From Bacteroidota bacterium (lineage in GTDB: Bacteria; Bacteroidota; Ignavibacteria; SZUA-365), in NCBI GenBank assembly GCA_023432805.1, contig JAEYUG010000034.1, forward strand, positions 1 to 9,174: DNA of 9,174 bases, in the 5' to 3' direction. The notes under the pieces were generated by a model, which searched no databases, had not been told where the DNA came from, and worked only from the letters and a program-made list of their open reading frames with translations. Positions 1 through 5,797 of the stretch are shown piece after piece. The stretch's first letter is position 1, and the number at the start of each line of letters is the position of its first letter. The translations under genes and the position numbers were made by a program.

Positions 1-66
1 GTCCTCGTCCACTCTTGACGGATGTTCAGTGGGTGCATGGTGGACGAGGACGTCCACCGACCTGTC
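1..66 (-). repeat. Composite palindromic repeat, copy A (left part cut by window edge)
   Basis: Read on the minus strand, this holds the tail GACAGGTC, a perfect 8-bp hairpin GGTGGACG-TCCT-CGTCCACC (39-58), a conserved spacer (13-38, containing GCACCCACTGAACAT and CGTCAAGAG), and the first arm of a second hairpin (GTGGACGAGGAC, 1-12) that runs off the window. It is nearly identical to copy D (7897-7964) in inverted orientation. It overlaps the 3' end of hypF, whose last codons and stop lie inside the repeat. Function is unknown; it resembles REP/BIME-type dispersed palindromes in organisation. Confidence 0.85.
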
Positions 67-2395
67 TGACCACCTGCATCGCGCGCGCAACGGCCACCTG
101 CCCGAGCGAGATGCCGCCGTCGTTGCAGGGCACCTGGCGATGGATGAGGACGCGGAGTCCGTGTGCTTCGAGTCCGCGGTGCACCGCCTCGAACAGCAGC
201 GCGTTCTGGAACACGCCCCCGCTCAATGCGACGGTCCCGATGCCCGTCGCGTGCGCCACGCGCACCGCGCCCGCAACTGCCAGCGCCGCGATGGTCGCGT
301 GCGCCCGTGCGGCAATGCGCGGCACGGGGACGCCATCACGCACATCACGGACAATCTCCAAAATCGCGGCATCACATGAAAGCACGAGCGGCGTCCCTTC
401 GATGATGTCGTATCCGTAGGGCCGCGCCTCGCCGCGCCACTGTGCAGCGGCGGATTCGAGCAGCATGGCAGCCTCCGCCTCGTGTGTGGCGACGGAGCAG
501 AGTCCCACCAGCGCAGCGATGCCGTCAATGAGGCGTCCCGCCCCGGTCGTGACCGGCGTATTGAGCTGCATGCGCATCGCACCGCACACGGCGTCGAGCT
601 CGGCGACGGTCCGGCCGGAGGAGGCTTCCCCTGCGTGGTCGCGGCATGTCTCGCCGGACACGCGGTGCGCCAGGGCCATCCCCATCCGCCATGGTTCACG
701 AATCGCGCGCTCCCCGCCCGGCATGCGCATCGGTGCCAGATGCGCGGCGCGCTCGACCGCGCGAGCGTTGCCGACGAGAATCTCCCCGCCCCAGAGCGTG
801 CCGTCGGGACCGTATCCCGTTCCATCGAACATTATTCCGACTACAGGATCCGAATATCCGTTATCTGCGAGGCAGGAGGCGAGATGCGCATGATGGTGCT
901 GCACGGCGACGCGTGTGGCGTGTGCGAGCGACACGGCAAAGGGTGTGGGGATGTCGCCGCGCGCCCAGCGGGTGGAGAGCGTGTCGGGATGGAGGTCGTG
1001 CGCGACGATCGCGGGTCGGGCGTCGAAGAGCCGCACGAGGTGTGCGGAAGCCTCCTCGAACGCGACGAGGGATTCAAGGGTGGTCAGTTCGCCGATGTGC
1101 TGGGTGAGGATGGCGAGCGGGCCGACGGCGAGGCAGGCGGCGGACTTCATCTCTGCCCCGGCGGCAAGGATGGTCGCGCCGCCGGCATCGAGCACGATCG
1201 GGCGTGGCACGTGGCCGCGCGCGCGCCGGAGGATCTGCAGGGTACCGCCGAGTTCGCGCACGACGCTGTCGTCGGTACGCTGGAGGATCTCGCGGTCGTG
1301 GTGCAGGAAGAGGTCTGCGATGTCGTCGAGGTGCAGGTGGGCCTCCTCCGCCGTGCGCGCGATGGGTTCGTCGCTGCGATTGCCGCTGGTCATGACGAGA
1401 GGCGGCATGTCTCCTTCGAGGAGGAGGTGGTGCAGGGGAGTCGAGGGGAGCATGCATCCGAGGGTGTGCATGCCCGGCGCGACTGCGGGGGCGATGTGCA
1501 GCATCGGGTCGTCGTTGCGTGGCAGGAGCACGATCGGGGCGTCTGCACCGCGCAGGGCGCGGGCGGCCACCTCGGATACGGTGCAGATCAGACGGATGGC
1601 ATCGAGGTCGCGCACCATGACGGCGAAGGGTTTCGAGGCGCGGTGCTTGTGGAGCCGGAGCCGTTGCACGGCCTCGTCGTTGCTGGCATCGACGGCGAGA
1701 TGGTAGCCGCCGAGCGCACGGAGCGCGACGATGCCGCCCGCGCGCAGCATGCGGCGCGCACTGTCGACGGGATCGCCGTGGAGATCGGTGGGAGAGATCG
1801 CGCCGGTCGTGCTGCCGGCTGCGATGCGCAGCACGGGTCCGCACGCATGGCAGGCGATCGGCTGCGCGTGGTGGCGGCGGTTCAGCGGGTCGGTGTACTC
1901 GCGCGCACAGTCGTCGCACATCGGGAAGTCGCGCATGCTCGTCATCGGCCGGTCGTAGGGCAGGGCCGCGGTGATCGTGTAACGTGGACCGCAGTTCGTG
2001 CAGGAGATGAACGCGTGCCGGTGGCGGTGGTCATTGGAGTCGAAGAGTTCGCGCTGGCAGTCCTCGCAGGTGGCGAGGTCGGCGGGGATGAAGGCGCCGT
2101 CGACAGGGGAGTGCGCGCTCGGATCGATCACGAATGCCGTGTCGTTGCGGAGAGGAATCTCGTCGGTGGCGATGTCGAGGATCAGCGCGGCCGCAGGCGC
2201 GTTCGTGCGGAGCTGTTCGAGGAAGGCTAATGTTGTTGTGCCTTCGATTTCAATCACGACGCCGTCACCGCCGTTGCGCACGAAGCCCGTGCATGCGAAG
2301 CGTTGTGCGAGTGCGTACACCCACGGGCGGAATCCGACGCCCTGCACGATGCCGCGCACGGTGATGCGGAGACGGGAGGCGGGTGTGCTGCTCAT
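26..2395 (-). CDS. hypF: Carbamoyltransferase HypF ([NiFe]-hydrogenase maturation)
   Basis: HypF uses carbamoyl phosphate and ATP to make a carbamoyl-adenylate and moves the carbamoyl group to the C-terminal Cys of HypE, where it becomes the CN ligand of the [NiFe] centre; it is cytoplasmic. All family domains are visible in the 789-residue product. Residues about 8-95 are an acylphosphatase domain (RGIVQGVGFRPWVY, with Arg23 and Asn41 in the expected places). Residues 110-185 carry the paired zinc fingers with exact HypF spacing C-x2-C-x18-C-x2-C-x24-C-x2-C-x18-C-x2-C (Cys110/113/132/135/160/163/182/185). A YrdC-like domain spans about 205-395 (KHRASKPFAVM, TSGNRSDEPI). A Kae1-like domain follows from about 405, with VQHHHAHLA (498-506), FDGTGYGPDG and LSGGVFQN. 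Start ATG at 2393-2395 directly precedes the acylphosphatase domain. The last 13 or so residues (RQVGGRPRPPCTH) are encoded by repeat copy A and are probably not ancestral. No hydrogenase or other hyp gene is in the window; any partners would lie to the left. Confidence 0.97.
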   Translation of the reverse strand: MSSTPASRLRITVRGIVQGVGFRPWVYALAQRFACTGFVRNGGDGVVIEIEGTTTLAFLEQLRTNAPAAALILDIATDEIPLRNDTAFVIDPSAHSPVDGAFIPADLATCEDCQRELFDSNDHRHRHAFISCTNCGPRYTITAALPYDRPMTSMRDFPMCDDCAREYTDPLNRRHHAQPIACHACGPVLRIAAGSTTGAISPTDLHGDPVDSARRMLRAGGIVALRALGGYHLAVDASNDEAVQRLRLHKHRASKPFAVMVRDLDAIRLICTVSEVAARALRGADAPIVLLPRNDDPMLHIAPAVAPGMHTLGCMLPSTPLHHLLLEGDMPPLVMTSGNRSDEPIARTAEEAHLHLDDIADLFLHHDREILQRTDDSVVRELGGTLQILRRARGHVPRPIVLDAGGATILAAGAEMKSAACLAVGPLAILTQHIGELTTLESLVAFEEASAHLVRLFDARPAIVAHDLHPDTLSTRWARGDIPTPFAVSLAHATRVAVQHHHAHLASCLADNGYSDPVVGIMFDGTGYGPDGTLWGGEILVGNARAVERAAHLAPMRMPGGERAIREPWRMGMALAHRVSGETCRDHAGEASSGRTVAELDAVCGAMRMQLNTPVTTGAGRLIDGIAALVGLCSVATHEAEAAMLLESAAAQWRGEARPYGYDIIEGTPLVLSCDAAILEIVRDVRDGVPVPRIAARAHATIAALAVAGAVRVAHATGIGTVALSGGVFQNALLFEAVHRGLEAHGLRVLIHRQVPCNDGGISLGQVAVARAMQVVRQVGGRPRPPCTH

Positions 2396-2400
2396 TCCGC

Positions 2401-2406
2401 AATCTA
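2401..2406 (-). promoter_or_regulatory. Possible -10 element for hypF
   Basis: On the minus strand TAGATT lies a few bases before the hypF ATG, in the only AT-richer patch between the gene and repeat copy B. If used as a -10 box, transcription would begin about at the start codon, giving a leaderless or nearly leaderless mRNA. No convincing -35 is seen; the region that would hold it is G-rich and runs into the repeat hairpins. Confidence 0.2.
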
Positions 2407-2417
2407 CGAAACCCCCC

Positions 2418-2513
2418 GGGAGGACGGACGCCCTCGTCCGTCATGGGAGGACGGACGCCCTCGTCCGTCCTGTACCCACGAGACATTCGTCACTGGTGGA
2501 CAGAGCGTCCACC
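2418..2513 (+). repeat. Composite palindromic repeat, copy B
   Basis: Two tandem 27-bp units carry the hairpins GACGGACG-CCCT-CGTCCGTC at 2423-2442 and 2450-2469; the second stem extends to 10 bp (2448-2457 with 2462-2471). A conserved spacer follows (2472-2494, with ACCCACGAGACATTCGTCA) and then a single hairpin GGTGGAC-AGAGC-GTCCACC (2495-2513). The order is the same as in copy D, but the tandem hairpins use the other stem version. It sits between the divergent hypF and PBP genes, upstream of both. Because the unit length is a multiple of three, the repeat is open in several frames and can mislead gene callers into extending the PBP start. Confidence 0.9.
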
Positions 2514-2548
2514 GACCGTTCGGGATGATCGGTTTGCAGGGAATTGCG

Positions 2549-2554
2549 TATACT
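2549..2554 (+). promoter_or_regulatory. Possible -10 element for the PBP gene
   Basis: TATACT, one mismatch from the TATAAT consensus, lies in an AT-rich patch just after repeat copy B and upstream of the PBP gene. Transcription would begin near 2561, giving about a 25-base leader if ATG 2587 is the start, or an essentially leaderless message if ATG 2563 is used. There is no clear -35 at the normal distance. Confidence 0.35.
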
Positions 2555-2586
2555 TCTGTGTTATGTACGACAGGCATATTCGATCC

Positions 2587-4503
2587 ATGTCCAGGGTTCT
2601 TGCGGTCCTGATGCTCATCGCGGTGTGCACGGCTTCCGCACGGGGGCAGGACCTCCCAGCACCGAAGCTCGACTATGCATCCTACGCGCTGACACGCGAC
2701 GGGGCCATCCTCGACTACATCGGCGAGAAATTCCGCCTCGAACTCCCGAACACCGGTTCCGTGTCGAAGCATGTGATCCATGCGCTGCTGGCGACCGAAG
2801 ACCGCGACTTCTACAATCACGACGGGGTGTCGTATTCGGGACTCGGCCGCGCGATTCTCCAGACGCTCACCGGGAAGACGCAGGGCGGCTCGACGCTCAC
2901 GATGCAGCTCGCGCGGAATCTCTATCTGACGCATGACCGCACACTGTCGCGCAAGATGGCGGAGATCGACATTGCGCGCGCACTCGAGCGCCGGTATTCG
3001 AAGGACCAGCTGCTGCTGCTGTATCTCAACACCGTGTACTTCGGCGACGGAGCGTACGGGATCTCGGCGGCGGCGCAGCAGTACTTCTCGAAGACGCCCG
3101 ACAAGCTGACAGTGACCGAATCTGCAATGATCGTCGGGCTGCTCAAGGCGCCTTCGGGCTACAATCCCCGCAAGCATCCCGACAAGGCGCTCTCACGCCG
3201 CAACGAGGTGCTGCACAATCTCGTCGAGGTCAGGAAGCTCTCCGATGCCGAATACCGCCGACTGCGCGCGCAGCCGCTCGGGCTTCTGCCGCGCGACATG
3301 TTCGGCCGCCACGCTGCCGAGTACGTGCGCCGCGAGGCATCTGCAATTCTGCAGACGCTCGGGCTGTCGCTGGCGAGCGGCGAGTTCCGCATTCTCACCA
3401 CGATCGATGCCGCGGCACAGCGCGCACTCGATCGTGCGATCGAGGCGCAGTGGCAGCAGCTTCCCCCGGCCATGCGCGGCGCCCAGGTGGGGGTGGCGAG
3501 CGTCGAGCCCGGTACCGGCGCCATTCGCGCGCTCGCGGGCGGGAATCCCATCGCAGAGAAGCGGGGACTCATTCGTGCCGTGCAGATCCGCCGCCAGGCG
3601 GGATCTTCCTTCAAGCCTTTTCTGTATGCGACGTTGCTCGAAGACGGGCGGACGCTGGCCGAGCCGATCGACGACGTTCCGATCGTCATCGATTCGGGAC
3701 TGGCCTGGGAGTGGCGTCCGATGAACGACGATGGTACATCCACCGGTGCGCCCGTGCCGCTGATCGACGGAATTCGCCAGTCGCTGAACCTCGTCGCCGC
3801 GCATGCGATTGCGGAATACTCCTCGCCCGACCGCGTGGTGGAGATGGCGCAGCGGTGCGGCATCACGTCGGACCTCCCGCTCGTGCCGTCGATCGCGCTC
3901 GGGACGGGCGGTGTGTCGCCGCTGGAAATGGCAGCAGCGATGAGCACCATCGCATCGGGGGGTATCCGCGCACAGCCGCATGTGATCGCACGCATCGAAG
4001 ACCGGAACCGCCGCGTGATCTGGCAGTCGTCCATCGACACGATGCGCGTGCTCGACGAGGAAACCTGTGCACTGCTGACCACCGCGCTCGCTGCGGCGGT
4101 TGACAGCGGCACGGCCGCCTCGGTCCGCCGCCTCTACCGGGGCAGTGCCGCAGGAAAAACCGGCACGACGCAGAACAATGCCGACGCATGGTTCGTCGGC
4201 TACACGCCTGCGCTCAGCACGGCGGTATGGGTGGGCTTCGACATGCCGTCGACGACGCTGAAGGGTGCCTACCGGTATGGAGGCACGGCCGCCGCGCCGA
4301 TCTGGGCACGGATGATGAACGACTACGCGCGCACGCGGCCGGAGGTCGCCACGCCGTTCATCGAACCGGATTTCGTGCAGTGGATGGATGTGTGCACGGA
4401 GACGGGTTTGCTCGTGGGGGATGCGTGCGTGCATCACCGCCGTGTGCCGGTGAACGTGTTCGAGCTTCCGGTGCCGTGCACGGCGCATGGGAAGCTTCCG
4501 TAG
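2587..4503 (+). CDS. Class A penicillin-binding protein (PBP1A-like, glycosyltransferase plus transpeptidase)
   Basis: A bifunctional peptidoglycan synthase: the GT51 domain polymerises lipid II and the transpeptidase domain cross-links stem peptides outside the cytoplasmic membrane. With the start at 2587 the product is 638 residues. GT51 motifs are intact: ATEDRDFYNHDGV (catalytic Glu71), GGSTLTMQLARN (from residue 100), RKMAEIDIARALE (122-134) and LLYLNTVYFG (144-153). Transpeptidase motifs are SSFK (Ser340 nucleophile, Lys343), SLN (399-401) and KTGTT (524-528). The N-terminus, MSRVLAVLMLIAVCTASARG, looks like a signal peptide with an Ala-Ser-Ala cleavage site at 16-18 rather than the usual long cytoplasmic tail and membrane anchor. 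ATG 2563 in the same frame would add eight residues (MYDRHIRS) and is a real alternative. Codons further upstream are rejected because they lie in repeat copy B. The stop is followed within a few bases by repeat copy C. PBP1A versus PBP1C subclass is not settled. Confidence 0.93.
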   Translation: MSRVLAVLMLIAVCTASARGQDLPAPKLDYASYALTRDGAILDYIGEKFRLELPNTGSVSKHVIHALLATEDRDFYNHDGVSYSGLGRAILQTLTGKTQGGSTLTMQLARNLYLTHDRTLSRKMAEIDIARALERRYSKDQLLLLYLNTVYFGDGAYGISAAAQQYFSKTPDKLTVTESAMIVGLLKAPSGYNPRKHPDKALSRRNEVLHNLVEVRKLSDAEYRRLRAQPLGLLPRDMFGRHAAEYVRREASAILQTLGLSLASGEFRILTTIDAAAQRALDRAIEAQWQQLPPAMRGAQVGVASVEPGTGAIRALAGGNPIAEKRGLIRAVQIRRQAGSSFKPFLYATLLEDGRTLAEPIDDVPIVIDSGLAWEWRPMNDDGTSTGAPVPLIDGIRQSLNLVAAHAIAEYSSPDRVVEMAQRCGITSDLPLVPSIALGTGGVSPLEMAAAMSTIASGGIRAQPHVIARIEDRNRRVIWQSSIDTMRVLDEETCALLTTALAAAVDSGTAASVRRLYRGSAAGKTGTTQNNADAWFVGYTPALSTAVWVGFDMPSTTLKGAYRYGGTAAAPIWARMMNDYARTRPEVATPFIEPDFVQWMDVCTETGLLVGDACVHHRRVPVNVFELPVPCTAHGKLP

Positions 4504-4508
4504 AACGG

Positions 4509-4630
4509 AGGGTGGACGGCTTCGTCCACCCTGCACACACCGGACGGACGTCAATGACGGACGGGGGCGTCCGTCCTCCCACGACGGACGAGGGCGTCCG
4601 TCCTCCCACGACGGACGAGGGCGTCCGTCC
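4509..4630 (-). repeat. Composite palindromic repeat, copy C
   Basis: The plus-strand order is reversed relative to copies B and D. First comes a single hairpin AGGGTGGACG/CGTCCACCCT (10-bp stem, GCTT loop, 4509-4532), then a spacer (4533-4555; its complement contains TTGACGTCCGTC and GGTGTGTGCAG), then three tandem hairpins of the GACGGACG/CGTCCGTC version at 4556-4575, 4583-4602 and 4610-4629. The tandem period is 27 bp and the loops read GGGG, AGGG and AGGG. It begins six bases after the PBP stop and ends about 60 bases before the next gene. The first hairpin could act as a terminator for the PBP gene, but there is no following T-run. Confidence 0.9.
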
Positions 4631-4638
4631 TCCTGCGA

Positions 4639-4667
4639 TTGAATTCGAGCGCGCGAATCTCTACTTT
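4639..4667 (+). promoter_or_regulatory. Possible promoter for the membrane protein/ATPase operon
   Basis: TTGAAT (4639-4644) and TACTTT (4662-4667) are separated by 17 bases in the only AT-richer stretch between repeat copy C and the ATG at 4691. The -35-like hexamer is good; the -10-like hexamer is poor. The placement, just after the repeat and about 24 bases before the start codon, is the main support. Confidence 0.25.
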
Positions 4668-4690
4668 CCGCAGATACAACCGCGAATCAC

Positions 4691-5797
4691 ATGACCGACA
4701 CACCGCAGGGCCGCTCCGGCTTCGTCGCCTTTCTCGCAGTCTTCGCCATTCTCTTCGTCGCGTTCTTCATCTCGCAGGAGCGCCTCGGGAAGGGACTTGT
4801 CGAAGGACTCTTCCCCGGCTATGTACTCGTCAGCGACGTCGTGCCCGGCGAGTGGATCATCATCAGCCGCTCCTTCGGCGATGATGCGAACAGCAGCGGC
4901 CAGAGTGTCGCGCTGCAGTCCGTGCTGCAGAAGATGCGCATGGGCGACTACAACCAGGATCCCTCGGTGAACACGCTCATCGGCAAGCAGGAATTGCGCG
5001 GTGTGCAGCAGAGCAGCGATTTCACGCTCTTCTTCATCAATCCCTCGCTCGCGTTCTCTCCCCTCTACGTGTTCATCTCCGGCATCCTCGCCTTCCTGCT
5101 CTCGCTGTTCTTTCCCGCGACCGGCAAGTTGAGCTGGATCCGCAGCAGCCTGCTCAACGTGTACCGGCAGATGGAGTTCCTCCTGCGCAAGCAGTTCGAT
5201 TCGCATTATCTCGACTTCGAGGCGCTTCGCTCGCTTCCCCCCGCCGACCGCGAACTGCACATCCGAACCTCGACATTGCCCGATGTGGTCATCTCCGAGC
5301 TCGAGGATTTCCTCGCCATCGGACGGTGGATGGAAGGACGCAGCCGCAATCCCATCCATCCCCTCAAATTCTACTTTCGCTACCATATCTCGCCGAAGTA
5401 CGGCAATCTGATTCAGGGACTCGTGTCGGGCGGCGCGGCCATTCTGATCTTCGTGATCGGTCTGCGCGGTCTCAAACTGATTCCCCCCGAAGAGCCGTCG
5501 CTGATTCTGATGTCGCTGTCGATCGAGTTCATCCTCCTCATCATCCTCATGATCAACTTCGCTGGCTCGGCGCAGGAGGAGCGGCTCGACCGCGTGCTCA
5601 AGGAGCTCGAAGCCGAGCAGCGTGATGCGATCGGAAAGCAGACGGAATCGCTGCAGCAGCTGATCTCCGCCGGCAGCGGCGGTGGCCGCGGGCGCGAGCC
5701 CGAATCGCTTGCCGATTTCGAGGAGCGCCGCATTCTCGACGAGCTGCTTTCGCTGATGATCCGTCAGAGCGAGCGGCTTCGCGGTCGCGCACAGTGA
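4691..5797 (+). CDS. Predicted four-helix membrane protein, unknown family
   Basis: I do not recognise this 368-residue protein. Four hydrophobic segments are visible: about 11-28 (FVAFLAVFAILFVAFF), 122-142 (FSPLYVFISGILAFLLSLFF), 241-259 and 269-291, the last two forming a hairpin around a short PPEEPS turn. The loop between the first two (29-121) is polar and well suited to an extracytoplasmic domain. The loop between the second and third (about 143-240) is charged, with many Arg/Lys near the membrane, suggesting a cytoplasmic side. The C-terminal tail (292-368) is strongly charged and helical, with possible coiled coils at 296-325 and 338-366 split by a glycine-rich linker (SAGSGGGRGRE). 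There is no catalytic motif or signal peptidase site that I can see. Its stop overlaps the GTG start of the ATPase gene by four bases, indicating translational coupling and a shared role; the tail could dock the ATPase. The ATG at 4691 gives a normal N-terminus; no Shine-Dalgarno sequence is evident. Confidence 0.85.
   Translation: MTDTPQGRSGFVAFLAVFAILFVAFFISQERLGKGLVEGLFPGYVLVSDVVPGEWIIISRSFGDDANSSGQSVALQSVLQKMRMGDYNQDPSVNTLIGKQELRGVQQSSDFTLFFINPSLAFSPLYVFISGILAFLLSLFFPATGKLSWIRSSLLNVYRQMEFLLRKQFDSHYLDFEALRSLPPADRELHIRTSTLPDVVISELEDFLAIGRWMEGRSRNPIHPLKFYFRYHISPKYGNLIQGLVSGGAAILIFVIGLRGLKLIPPEEPSLILMSLSIEFILLIILMINFAGSAQEERLDRVLKELEAEQRDAIGKQTESLQQLISAGSGGGRGREPESLADFEERRILDELLSLMIRQSERLRGRAQ

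Noticed and set aside
482..2230. A 582-codon plus-strand open frame
   Set aside because: It lies fully antisense to hypF, which has all family motifs. Long antisense frames are expected in GC-rich DNA and this one shows no recognisable motif.
2383..2562. A 60-codon upstream extension of the PBP frame, beginning inside the hypF start region
   Set aside because: It encodes the repeat hairpins (GGRTPSSV repeated) and has no relation to class A PBP N-termini. The frame is open only because the repeat unit is 27 bp.
2626..2631. Lipoprotein signal at the PBP N-terminus (Cys14)
   Set aside because: The residue before the cysteine is Val and not Gly/Ala/Ser, so it does not fit a lipobox.
4509..4532. 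Rho-independent terminator after the PBP gene
   Set aside because: The 10-bp stem is strong and well placed, but there is no T-run after it, and the same hairpin occurs at sites that are not gene ends, such as between divergent genes. It is kept as part of the repeat.
3193..4554. A 453-codon minus-strand open frame opposite the PBP gene
   Set aside because: It is antisense to intact GT51 and transpeptidase motifs, and is rich in Arg/His as expected for a GC-driven shadow. Its first codons come from repeat copy C.
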